In this document: one piece after another, positions 46,788-59,443 of the stretch
How the letters are laid out: every line of letters begins with the position of its first letter
Position numbering within the stretch: position 1 is the first letter of the stretch
Source of the DNA: Citrus sinensis
Taxonomy: Eukaryota > Streptophyta > Magnoliopsida > Sapindales > Rutaceae
Length of the DNA: 64,000 nucleotides
Reading direction: 5' to 3'
Assembly (NCBI RefSeq): GCF_022201045.2
Contig: NC_068561.1
Location: forward strand, 17,920,501-17,984,500
The notes under the pieces: model-generated
Database searches by the model: none
What the model was told of the DNA's origin: nothing
The model's input: only the letters and a program-made list of their open reading frames with translations
Position numbers and translations under genes: made by a program

Positions 46788-49210
46788 TTGGTTCCTATCA
46801 TTAATTTATTGTAACCCATATACTTTCTCTTGAAGTAGATGAATTTAAATTTTGCTGGTTAGACTCTTTGTTGCGTAAAAATTTGAATGTTTTTTGGGTT
46901 AGAGGTAACATACAACTTGGAAATTAGCCATTATACGTACAAAATTCTAAGTGGGTAATTCAAGGAAGAATTGAGATATATTTAGATTTTAGACCAATAG
47001 GAAATTAATTGAGACCAATTATAGCATAGAATTTGGAAATTCATTATGCCTTGATGAACTTGTAATACTCTACAGTAAACTTAAGGAAATGGTAATTTTG
47101 CGTAAAAGATGAAAAAGGAAACCAAGGACATATTATCCAACTACAATTTCAAGATATGGAGCCACAGTGATATCAATCAGAATTGGAATGGTCGACTGTA
47201 AAAATTAATTCAATGACTTGAGTATTCGACTTTAGTTTTATCATATAGCCCTGTTATTGAATAGCCTTTAGTGCCGGTGGTGCTCGATGAAAGCATACAG
47301 TAATCTTTTTATAGTCATATTATTAACATCAACTAATTTTATTATTGCAAGGAAGTTATAACTTGGTAGGAATTTAGTTCAAAAATTGCTATTTTGACTT
47401 AATTATCCTGAGCCTGAATAATATAGAGGTAAATACATTGATGAATAATTAATGGAACAAGTCAATTCCATGAATCTCAAAACATGTGTTGAATCAAGAA
47501 CCAGTACAACACTGGATTTGGCTCCCCAAGATCCACTCTAAAGAACTCCGATCTTTTAATGGCAATTAAACAACCTAATCTCGATGTGATAGAATCTAAA
47601 CAAACAATATAAATTAACCAAGATGAATGAAGATCAGAAACAGGTTTATAGCGGTTCCGCCATTAACAGGCCTATACCCACTATGAAAAGAGAAGCAAGT
47701 TTTCACAGATTATCAGAGCTTTACAAGATACAGAGATACAGAGAAGATGTAACTGAACCACATCAGACAATTAACAGATTATCAGGCCTTATATGCATAA
47801 AGAAACTGATCCACAAATATCTCCCATCAGCCAGCTCATAATATCTGATGCTGTTTGTTAGTAAAATATTTGCCAGCTGATGCTGCCCGCGTTTCGAACG
47901 GCTTCAACAGCCATTTGAAACTTCCGCTGGACACATGTCAATATCACATTCAATCTGTTAACCAAAACGCAAACTTCATCTGCCGTTTTGAGTGAGTAAC
48001 TCACGTGTTTAATCACGTGTGTTACTTATTCAATTAGCTGACATAACTAGTTTATCATACAGCTCCCAGCTAAGTTACAAACGACATATCATCATATTCC
48101 TGAGTCTATGACTGACTTGTCATACTTGATCATCCAGATTTGAGATTCATGCTCCAACAACATGCTTGATAATAAGGTAGAAATATTCTAACTTCAACTA
48201 ATGAGTTATTACGTGCCCGAAAATTCAAAAATATTTTAATAACTCTAAAGAATAAATCATTATCTCAAATAATTTTTGAAAAATATTTTGTTCCATATTA
48301 ATCCTTTAACGTAACTTATATATTTATACATTATATAATTAATTATTACCATGCAGAGACGAGTTATTTAAGATGGAATAACTTATTACGGTTATTCTTA
48401 TATATAAGTAGCTCAAATTAGGATCATAATTTTTTATGACTACATGGATGTTTTGTTCCTATATAGAGTATCACTATAAAAAAGATTTTATTGTATATTT
48501 AAACCTAAAAGGCTTAGAGAGGAGAAATTTACCGAAATTTTTGATATTGAAGAAGAGGAGTGAAGTTTGACATATTCAGTTACCAAAAATAACTGCTTTA
48601 GTTCTCTTATACTTCTCCTGTGTCTCCTCAGCTTCACTGTGGCTGTATACAGAGTAAATATATGGAGAGACATCACTATTTTTGTTTGTTAAAAGCTATT
48701 GATTTTGAAATTTAACAAAAGTTTCATTTAAAAGTAGTTGAAATCACTCAAAATTCTGTTACTTGAAAGAAAAGAGCAACTTTATATGTTAGTATCTTTA
48801 ATTTGTTTTTACTTTAGTTAGATTAATGCAATAACACTTGCAGTAAGAAGAGAATGACTTAAAAAAAAAAAAAACTGGAATACTTTTTAAGAAAAAATTG
48901 ACAGTGCAATCTAAGATGCTAACGTGACATTAGCCCCTTAGCATATTTTTTTAAAAAAATAAAAAAAGTAAATTACCATATTTTACAAAAGAATTTCGAA
49001 ATAAATAATATAATATATTCGTCATGGAAATGTCAATTTACTCAACATATGATGACTTATATAATTTTTATGCAGTAACATATGTATTTGATTATTATTC
49101 TGAGATATTAAAATGGTAATAGCAACAATTATTTTATGAACTCACAACACAAACATGAGGATTTTTTTTTTAATAGAACAAACATGAGGATGTTACTTAT
49201 ATTTATTTAA
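46788..49210. other. Intergenic, no gene seen
   Basis: Open frames at 47623-47841 and 48488-48676 (minus) have no recognisable domain. The former is compositionally plausible but isolated, without splice partners. Confidence 0.4.
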
Positions 49211-49866
49211 GAGAAAAAGATGCTTACACTCCCAAGATTTGGGAAAATGGTCACGAATACTCCCAAAGTTTTCATAAAAGGATACCAAGATTTCTTTTTA
49301 ATCATAATACGCTTTTATTTTAGTAATTAGAAATTTGATTTTAAAGTTTGTAATTAATACAAATTTAACATAAATAATATAGTCTATATAGTATTTTTAA
49401 CATTTAAAACAATATTAAAGATTTAAATTATTATATTTATTTTAATAATATATTTGTATTTATTTTAAAGATTTTAAATAAATCTTCGGGTTAAATAGAT
49501 TTTACAATTGACAAAAAAATCCCTATTATAAACATTAAAATTATTTTTATATGATATTCAAAATCATTTTAATTAATTTATTTAATATTATCTTTCTATT
49601 TATTATTAAAAATTACTTTAATTATAATAAAATAGGTCTAATAGATTGTAAAATATTAAAATATTTTTAAATATTAAAATTATTTTAAAATGTATATATT
49701 ATTACATTTATTTAATGCAATATTTCTATTTATTATAAAATTTTGGGGTCAATTTTTTTGGGTTTATATAATTAAAAAAAAGGGGGTCTTGGTGTCCCTT
49801 ATTGAAAACTTAGAGGTTTTTGTGACCATTTTCTCAAGTCTTGAGGGTGTAAGTGTCCATTTACCC
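49211..49866. mobile_element. Long-TIR foldback MITE, probably Mutator-like
   Basis: The left arm (49211-about 49310) matches the reverse complement of the right arm (about 49770-49866) at most positions. For example GAAAATGGTCAC faces GTGACCATTTTC, CTTACACTCCCAAGA faces TCTTGAGGGTGTAAG-like sequence, and GGATACCAAGA faces TCTTGGTGTCC. The core of about 450 bp is extremely AT-rich. A short open frame in the right arm (49690-49872) is an artefact of the repeat. A target duplication is not obvious. Confidence 0.72.
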
Positions 49867-51308
49867 ATCTAATTATCTATGTAATTTATAACTTGATAGT
49901 TCTAGATACATAAAATTTCATTCTCATAAACAAATTCTTCAATCTCTAAAACAGTGTTTGTCACTCATACTGTATTAGTGTGTTATTAGAATGTTGGAGG
50001 ATTGAATAACATAGTACCAAATCGTACTTCTCTTGGTTTTTTATATTTATTTTCTTTGTAATCCTGATTACCAAAAGCTGGTGTGGATTGAAACACACAA
50101 CTTGCCATTTGCTGTTACATATTTAGAGAGAACTAATGTGTAGGTGATAATAATGAATATTGATAAGTATTTGATACCAAATGGAAAAATGTTGGGGTTA
50201 ATTACGGTGTATTCTCTAATAAATTGACTATCTTTAAAATATCGTTAAACTACTGTAATAATTCACAAACACCTAATTCATCCCATGTTTTAAATTATAA
50301 AATTATCATGCAACTGATGCAAGAAAACAAATTACAAAATGCAATTAAATTTAGAGACATTTAACTAAATTATCATCCATCAAAATCTAAAGGATCCACC
50401 AATATATCAAATTATCCATCAAAATCAAAATCTAAAGGATCCATCAATATATCTCCGCGTAGTGCAACAATCAATCAAATTCACAATAGGGAATACCTTA
50501 GGTTGCTTTTGATTTTATTTGAAATACGAGTAGGTCTGAATTTAACTGATATCTGAATAAAAATGTCTGAATGCTACTTTCTTTTTTCTTTTTGAATATT
50601 TGAACAGAAAAGTTTAAAAACTAATAGTTTGACATAAATATTCTTTTAAGTGGTGCATATATTTATTTTTCACAAGTTGATTAGTTTGGTAGCATTAAAA
50701 AAAATACTATCATTATTGATCTTCTTTTAATTTTTAATAAAAGATTTAATTATAACATCAACTTTTATTATAAAGTTAACAATGTTGTTTTAGTTTTGAT
50801 TAATCATAATAGACATAATTTGATTTGTTCAATATTTCAATTTAGTTGATGTTACCATGTGAAGAAAAATTTAAAGCAATTAAAAAAAATAACTTCAAGG
50901 ATAATGCACAAATATTAGGTTTATCCATAATTTTGGAAATACATGAATTGTTAAGCTTATTTTTTATATTTAAAATTAAATTTTTCATTTAAATTTCAGA
51001 CTTCAAATAAAAGTGATCTTCTTCTACTTTTGTTATTCAGATAAAATTGTTTGATAATAAGTGATAAGTTAAAAAAAAAAAAACAACATGGGTTACATTT
51101 TTTTGTATTTTTTTTGGGTAAATGCAAACTTTTATATTTTTTTGGGGATACAATAGTGAAAATTATTATGTTTAATTAGAATTTATGTGTTTTTTCCCCC
51201 TTAAAGTCAGTGTAAATTTGTATTTCATAGGTCAATAAATGTAAAATAGTAAAATGTAATATTTTTATAATTCTTTAATAGTAAAATATTACGGTGCAAT
51301 ACTTGTTG
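49867..51308. other. AT-rich intergenic, no gene seen
   Basis: A GGGGTTAATTACGGTGTATT word at about 50195 looks like one end of a long-TIR MITE, but no partner end was found. 50380-50450 repeats an ATCAAAATCTAAAGGATCCA unit twice. Confidence 0.4.
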
Positions 51309-51755
51309 CTCCTAATTAGAGATGGCAAAACCCCGGGCCGGGTCCGAGTATTGCCATGACCGGACCCTGCCCGGATGCAACCGGTCCGGGTCCGGGCCGG
51401 GTTTTAATCCGGGTACCCGGATTTTATATTTTTTAATATTTTATGTGTATATATTTTTTATTTTTTGATAATTTTATAAGTTTTAAATTTATTTCAATAA
51501 AATTTGACATGAAAATATAAACTTTAAGTGTTTAAAACTTTATATATGTATAATAAATAAGTCAAATAAGTATAAAATATTTAAAATAATATATATTTTA
51601 TAATTTTTTTTAATAAAATCCGGGTTCCGGGTTTATCAAGTGATGCCCAAGACTGACCCGGCTTCATACCCGAGCCGGGTAATACCCGGCCCGCAACACC
51701 CGGGTACGGTCCGGGTCCGGACCGGGCGGGTATTTTTGCCACCTCTACTCCTAAT
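51309..51755. mobile_element. GC-rich hAT-type MITE with perfect 8 bp duplication
   Basis: The element is 51317-51747 (431 bp). It starts TAGAGATGGCAAAA and ends TTTTTGCCACCTCTA, so the terminal inverted repeats match at 13 of 14. The duplication CTCCTAAT is exact (51309-51316 and 51748-51755). Beside each end lies about 100 bp of nested CCGGGTCCGG-type palindromes, strongly GC- and CpG-rich, around an AT-rich core. It belongs to the same type as the element at 11168. Confidence 0.9.
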
Positions 51756-53050
51756 TGATATTTCATAATAACTTAAGCAGTGAAAAAGAAAATTACCCTT
51801 TTATTTATTTAGTTTCTTCAAAATCGCTTCCCGCCAAGTTTATTTAGCCATTACCAACTACTAAAGGCATGTAAGTTGTTCTTGTTCTAAGGTTCTAGGC
51901 AACAATGGCGGTTAATTTCCAGAGATATGCTAATACTGTAATACGTACGGGTGAATTTTTTTTTTTTTTTGGTTTCGATAAATGATGATATTGGGCATGT
52001 GATGAATGAATGCTTTTTTTCCAGATACTACGTCGTATAATCACAAGTTTTTGTTTCCTCCACAGTCTGCAAGAGCAAGAAAAGAGTGTTGGGTGTGTGT
52101 AATAACTTAATGGGGGTTTTGAGGAGAGGGCTTTTGTGTATGTGTAATTTTAGACTTGAGAGGATTCAAATTATGATGAGCTTAGGGAGTATGGCAAGTT
52201 TTTGGGACCAAAGCGAGAATCACCATGGACGTTGAGAAGGTTGGGGAGCACGCCATATATGTTAAAGAGTTATCGATGGTCGATGGAGTTCCACTGGTAG
52301 TACAGCTCTTCCAAAATGAAGCATTTACTTGTGAATATAACAAGTGATCAGTTCTGTATTATTAGCATTTACTTGTGAAGCTTTAGCATGCTATGTTAGA
52401 TCTAGAGTCACCAGATGATCTGGCTAACAGTACTGCGCTAAGACTAGGTTTCCTTTCTTGTCTGGCAACATTACATCTGTAAGTTATTTCACAACCCACG
52501 CCACGATGTAAGGAAAGCTTCTATGCAAATTGCCTTCCCTATACACTTAGAAAGTCAAATAGAATCACCAAAAATGAAGCTAATCGTGCAATATAGATCT
52601 CGTGAGAGGAATTATGCAAAGCACCAAGAATTAATCACCACAAGAAGCAATTATTGTATTTACTCTTATCTTAGCACTTTCTCTAATTGTTAATTTTCTT
52701 CTGTACCTTTTTATTGGGTGACATTTGATTATACATTCTCAGAGATTTGTTTTGAAGAAATTGTGTCGAGTTGAAATTCTTTCCGCGTAAAACTTTCCAA
52801 GTGAGTGCAATCATGTAGTTGAACTCCTTTGGTTCCTGCAACCAGTGTTTCGAAACCATGGTATCATAAGCCTCATAATTCAAAATTCGTGTATTTATCA
52901 TATACTTTATACAATTAGTTAAAAAGCTCATGCACCCTCTAACTACAGAAATATAGATATTTGCGACTCAGAGAAAAGAAAAGAACACCTATCATGTTAA
53001 GTTATATAAAAAGAAGCACTAAAAATAGAATAAATGAATGAAGAGAAACT
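51756..53050. other. Intergenic with a possible gene remnant
   Basis: An ATG at 51905 opens a short frame (MAVNFQRYANTVIRTG) that ends near a GGTGAAT donor-like word. An ATG at 52225 opens a 40-codon frame (MDVEKVGEHAIYVKELS...) to TGA at 52345. Neither was recognised and no consistent joining was found. The rest is non-coding. Confidence 0.35.
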
Positions 53051-56000
53051 TCATTCAGGATCATCTGGGATTTGATCTGAAACCGGTTCACAATTGTCTT
53101 CACCTCCGCTTTCTCGCTCTTGAGTCGCAGAAGCAAGCTCGTTAAGCTGTCCTTCACTCTCTCCTGCAGCTTGTGGTGGAGCAAGTGTTCCTGAACTTGC
53201 TTGTTGGTCAGATGTCAAGCTTGTTAGACCATTCTGCTTCAGATAAGTCTCCAAAGGATGACTGGCTACTTGGAGAAGTTTCATCATGCTCACTCGATTC
53301 AACCCGGCTTGCGCCTCTTCACGTTCGGGATGGCAATTCAAGTCTAACTCTGCCTTGCTGGATTCAGCCAATTTTCCGGACAGATTGTTGTTTTGGCCCT
53401 TTGATTCTAACTCATTCGCAGACCTGGCTTCATTCTCTGAAGGATCAAGGTGTGATGATACATGCTTGGAACTGCTGTCTACTTCTGCTTCCTCCTTGGG
53501 ACCCCAAGTTGGTTGATTTCTTTGCGCAACCTCTTCTTCACGCTCAGATTGGCGCTTCTTCTTGCGCATCATGAGGGTTTTGAAACGTCTTTTAACAGTC
53601 ATACACACAAGGCATGTGCATGTGGGCTTGTGCTTGCCCTTCCCACTCGGGGGTTGAATGCACACAATACATGAACAGCCAGGACGATGCCTTGGGTGTT
53701 TGGTTGTAGTTGCAACTGATGCAGTGCCAGGGTCACCCATGTTCTCTCCTAGAATTGCAGCATTGGACAATGCATCCAGACCAGAAGGTTCATGCTCCTG
53801 ATTCAGCCTATGACTTGTTGCTATTTTCCGCTTTTTGAAATCTATACAACAATCAGGCTTAATTGTATCAATATGTACCAACATTTTGCAGACAAAAAGG
53901 TATGCACCAGAAAACATCAATTTTAATGTAAAAGACTTCTATCAGCCACCTTTTGTTTACACAGAATAAATGTGCGCATAAGCACATATATCATGAGACC
54001 ATAATCCCAACAAATATTTGCCTAGTGCCTACACAAACATTTCTGCTCTCCCTTCCAAATTGCAGGCAATAAAATGGCCTTGCATTTGGGACACTTAATT
54101 CTAAACTCATGTCTTAAAGGTTTCTTTACAAGCAGTTGGAACGAAACCGCTTAATCCACATGCATAGAAGTCAATGGGTGCTCTTGGCAGAACTCTTGTG
54201 CTGTCTAAAAAGGCACACAGAGGCAGAAAAATGCTCAACTATTTAGCCTGTTCATGAATGCAAGGGTATGAAACTCTTATTAAAAAATAAGCAGATGAGT
54301 CTCAAGCATCTTTTGTTAACCTTCGACTGGAAAATTGCCAATTCGGACTTATGCTAGTGGGTGACGTGGCTTATCTTAGCTTTACATTAGCATCATGAAT
54401 AAAAGGAAACCTTTCCTGATAGAGCAGCAAGCTACAAGCCCACCCGAATTATAAAATAATAATCTTAAAAGCATGCATGCTGGTATCATACCTTTGTTTA
54501 GCCTGAGGAGATTTTCCACTTCTCGGGGAGTTAGTTCATCCGGTGCTGAACACGAGCACCTGACGATAAATAACCATTAACACATTAGATTTTCCCAGAA
54601 GCTTGCTTTCTACAAAATATCTTGCATGGAAAAACCTATTGTTCACCTGTTGTGATCCCAGACATTGTCCATACACGTCCATTTAGGAGGAAGAAGTACA
54701 TCAACAGGCAACCTTCGCCATTTCGAGCAACCATCACATTGAGCCCATTGCTCCTGTCCCCTGAAGATCAAGCATGGCAATTCAAGATCAGATTAATTTA
54801 CGCAACCAGGGCCATGAGGAAGAGATATAGGTCCTTTAAACAAAACCAACAAAAACGCATGATTGCATTAGAAAACCAGAAGTTTCATAAGGAAGTTGGG
54901 AAAAAATAAGTCGGCCTACATCTCCGCTTATTAAGATTTCTTCAAAAAGAAAAACTCTCAAGCACAAATCTTCATTAGCATAAAATTGACATAAATTTAA
55001 GAAACAATTTCGAGAAAATATGGTTCCTTCGTGGCAAAGAAATTCCGAGACCTATGATCCAGATGGCTTCTTTATAAGTTTCTTATATGAATAAATTTAT
55101 GTGCCATAATGTAAAAACAAACAATTAATTAGTTGCTAAAATTCTTACCCGGATGTACGGACTATGAAAATGCTCCTCTTCCCAAAAACTGGAGGATCCT
55201 GTATGACAAACAAATATAATAATAAGTTAAAATCAGTATTCAGGCTCCAGAAATAAAAATCAACTCCAATTCATCCTCGAACAATAAGGTGCATCTCCTA
55301 ATCGAAGTTTCTAGAAGTGGAAAGAGCAAACGCATAATTTTGGAAACTTAATAGCAACATAAATATGAAACACAATATGTTTCTAGGTGACGGACCAATA
55401 TATTTAACATCCCATGTAGAAAAAGGCCCTGCAAAATCCAATTTGATTATCAGACTGATATGTTTTGTTCCAACTACTATGGGACCACTAATACCGCTAA
55501 GCTTTGCACTAGAATACTTAATAGAACAAGGTGCATTGCAACATATGGGAAGAAATGGTTAATGAATGTTAGTTATTATTGTCGATATTTATTTTGCATC
55601 ATTACGCAGTTCCTACACCTGTTGTGTTTAATAAAATTCTGCTAAACGGACCTCTTTTAATCAACAAAACAAAACTAGTATTTACTAGTATTCCTCTTAG
55701 GTTAATTTAGTTAATACAAGCATTCCCATATCTTTTAAGCAATTATATCAATAAAGAGGTAAATTCTACTAAAACATGTCTCAAATGAGAACTTATTCAA
55801 GTCATGGGGCTAGGATGTGCATTTATTTTGCAAAGATAAATCAGTTACTAAAATAATGACATCTTTTGCACAGAATCTATAAGGAAGTTTTGTGTGGTTG
55901 AAAGTTTACCCACCATTTATAGTCAAATCGGAGAAGTCTCCGAGGGGGGTGACCTTGACACCTAAATTTTTAACATTTTGTACAAAGCAAGGACTCTTAA

Positions 56001-59000
56001 GAAGCAAAACCATACAATGAAAACTTAAAGTTACAGAAGAAAATAGCCTTTTTTTTTTCCTTTTTTCTCAGTTTACAATAACAGAAAAATACCGAGCAAT
56101 ATCAAAAGATAATATGTAAACATACCAAAACAAACATATGGTTGACTAATTGGTGTTCAAAAAGTCAAAAAAAAAGTCAAATAATAATCCAAAAGGGTAC
56201 AAGGTAGGTTCACCAAGAGGGCGAGGGAGAGAGAGTTTCGGGCAACATTTAATAAAACACATCAGCAAAGAAACTCACTTCATATTCTTCAAAAACATGA
56301 TCCTCGACCGTCACAATGCTTGGCATAACACTTGGGGGTGGGTAGAGCATATCCTGTGCCTCTTCCCAAGTAAGTTTAAGCTCTAGAACATCTAGTCTGT
56401 CAATGAGCAACCTCTTGCGTTTTGAACCAATATTTCGAGATCTTTTTCTTTCTGGAACTAGCATCGATGGTGGCAGCAAGCCTTCCCTTGTTTTGTCTTC
56501 ATGCTTCTCAGATTTAACCCAGTTGATGTCACCAGGAGGCGAATTCAATTGTTTGGACAGTGAGCTTAGGTGGGGATCAGTGCTTCCCTTTAGTGACTGA
56601 AGAACGCCAGAGTAACCACTCAAAATAGATAGGTTCTCAAAAACACCCGAAAAGAAACTTTCACTTGAATGACCGCCATTAGGAATGGCAGATGGTTGTG
56701 TATCCTGTTTATTTGATAATTATATTAATATTATATGATCAAATTTCCTACTCCAAAAATTGCCATTGACTTTTACCTGCACTGAAACAGCATTAGATGC
56801 TTTACGAAACCCCATAACAAGCTTTCCTTCCGGATCCATACGGCTAAATGTCACTGTATATAATGTATATCCAAAACAAAAATTGTGATAATAAAACCAT
56901 AAGTAATACCAAACTTGCTTCTAATAACAGTAAAATTAGTTACTATTTTTTCGTTTTTGTTTTTTTTGTTTTTGTGGGGGCGGGGGGGGGGGGGTTTGGT
57001 TGAGGAGTTAACTGGCATGAAAGTATTGCATTGGTCTATACTTTTAGCTGAAAGTGTCAAAGACCAAGGCATTGAATTTATGATCAGAAAAGTTTAAACA
57101 ATACCAGTATCTCCAGCTTGCAACTGCATCGACTGTATGCAAGGAGTTACACCCTCCAAAACATACATCCTGCTGTTATTATTAGGCCAAAATCTGAATT
57201 GAAACACCCATTCTTTTCCCTTTACATCTTGAATCCTCAGAGGAAGGCCCTCTGGTTGAGAGATAGGAGGAAAATATGCCTGCAAAGTTGCTTTTGTTAA
57301 ACTTTAATACAGCAAAGATTCATTAATCAAAAAGATATTATAGTAAAACAGCTTCTCAGATGGAATTAAGATAGTAACTTACTTCAGCACATGCTTTAGG
57401 GAGAACCAATCGACCAATGCGACCAGCATCACTGGCACTCAAAACTTTTTCAAACAATGGAACAATGGTGGAATTTGAACTTCACAAAATCATGGTCAAG
57501 GATGTGAACATCTCACATAGAATATAACTAGAAAGACAACACAGTTTTGGCTGTGAGATTTAAAAGAATCCTTAGATGACAAGAATGGCGACAAAGGAAA
57601 ATTTATTGGTGTAAAATCTGTACTGGAGATAAATGATTTTATCAACAAACAAGAGGAGAAAACCACTGCAGTGAAATACTAAAATATGGAAAAAAGAATA
57701 GTACAAAGGATACTCTCCAGATAATTGCTGTAATTCTTGGTCCGTAATTCTGGGCCAATAGCGAGGAAGCAACTGGTTTCGGCCCCTTCCTTCAGCAGGT
57801 GGCCTAGCAACACGAATTTGGGATATGCCTGCATTTGCCTCGGAACCTGTGGCAAGGGCTAACTTTGGAGGCTTAGGCAAAAGATGGCGAGACTTGGGTC
57901 CTTGATGGATGATGGCGGATGTCTTACTGTGTTCTTTTTCATCAACAACAGCACTGGGAAAAGAATTCGAGTTTATTCCAGGAGAACCCAGGGTAATGCT
58001 TAAGTTTGTATGTGCCAATGGTCCATAGATATCTTTTGCTCCAATATTTGCCTTAGAAATATCTGACTTCGCAGCTTCCTCTGGTTTCACTTTCCTGAAA
58101 GACCCATCTAGGTCATCATTCCGAAATTGAAGCAAGTGCCTCAGCCCCACACTCTCTGAACTATTTCCTAACTGCAAAAGCTTAAATTTGTCGTCACTAC
58201 CACCCAATTGATTGTCCACAGAGGTTGATGGCAAGTCGCCAGCATTATCAGTTTTTAGAGTGCCAAATCCATTGGGATCATCACCAGGAATCTGAATGAA
58301 GATTGTTCAAAAACATCATCAAAACCTGAATTTTAATATTCAATTTCCAAATTCAAGCATTATTTACTACTGTCTGATATAAGCAAGTAAGACTCATTTG
58401 TCACTATTTATCGTGATCCTCCATCATTTCTATGATCCAAAGATGCATAAAGATGACAAACAAGGATAGTTTTGGAAGTTGGAACCACAAATACAACTTT
58501 TTGACAGAGTGCATCCCTGATATTTTAAATACTGAAATATTAACATCAGTAATACAATAAGGGATGCCATCTTTGAAGTCTTGTTTAATAGAAATATAGG
58601 AAAAAGAACTGGCTATCATACTGTGATTCCCAGGCAGCAAACACTAGACATCTCTAAATCTCTAGAAGATGGCATAGATTAGTGCATATGCAAGTAAACT
58701 TATCTTACTGAGTCAAGTCCTGGATTTTTAGCACAGTTTATGCACCAGACACCCCCTCCATCAAGAAGCTGAATCAAAGAAAGGGAAGCAATGCATCCAC
58801 AATGGAGACGCTGCGAATGCCAGACTACTTAAATCACTCTCATGCCGTTGTGACATGAATAAATGTACAAATGACAAGAATGAAAGTAAGGATATGTATA
58901 CAATTTCTTAGATGATTTTTCTCACCTTGCTGCAAGATGCACACTTCCTCCAACCAGAATCCTTTGAATGGAACTCATCACAGAAAATTAGCTTCTCAAA

Positions 59001-59443
59001 TGCAGACCTGAAATATACACAAATGCCAAATTAGATTACAATCAATAACAAGAACTAATTTTTATCACCTACATGAGAACCTCAACAAAATCAAGTTGAT
59101 TTGTCGAAGAATTAGATCCGCCATGACAAGTAATGGCTAATTTTCACATAATAAAGTAGAAAGATTGCAAAAATGGTAAACTAGAAATAAATTCCACAGA
59201 AGGGACAAACTAATTCCTGCTTAATCGAATTGAAATCATCCAAAATTATGAGTAGAAATATAATTAAGCAACAGTACATACAAGTTGAACTTTTTTTTAA
59301 CAAATTTCATTATATGAATGAAATATTTACCCGCACTTATCACAGAGAACAGCAAATCCGCCAGATTGCAGAGGCCAGCCTTTTCTCCATTCAATCGACG
59401 ACGAAGCTCTACATTTTCCATTCATGCAAGTCCTCGACTCCAT
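53051..59443 (-). CDS. VAL: VAL-type B3 transcriptional repressor, with a one-base frameshift
   Basis: VAL proteins (VAL1/HSI2, VAL2) repress the seed-maturation programme by binding RY motifs and recruiting Polycomb and histone deacetylase. There are twelve exons, 5' to 3' on the minus strand: 59331-59443, 58926-59007, 58709-58810, 57714-58291, 57383-57479, 57105-57279, 56777-56854, 56279-56704, 55149-55198, 54647-54760, 54492-54559, 53051-53841. Exons 1-3 encode the Cys/His-rich PHD-like finger (MCMNGKC-like start, [13 protein letters not shown]). Exons 5-7 are the B3 domain ([40 protein letters not shown]). Exons 9-11 are the CW domain ([16 protein letters not shown]). The last exon has CxC-like cysteines and an EAR motif (LDLNCHP). 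All joins fit in phase, but exon 7 has one extra T (within 56819-56821), so the frame breaks after DPEGKL and meets TAA at once. Without that base it would encode about 890 aa. Which paralog it is was not resolved. Confidence 0.9.
56976..56994. repeat. G-homopolymer in VAL intron 6
   Basis: A 19 nt run of G interrupted by a single C lies next to a T-rich tract (56946-56974). Such runs are prone to sequencing and assembly length errors. Confidence 0.85.

Noticed and set aside
47623..47841. 72-codon frame
   Set aside because: Isolated, no homology recognised and no splice partners.
51581..51766. Minus-strand frame rich in Gly and Pro
   Set aside because: It is a reading of the CCGGGTCCGG palindromes of the hAT-type MITE and runs past its end.
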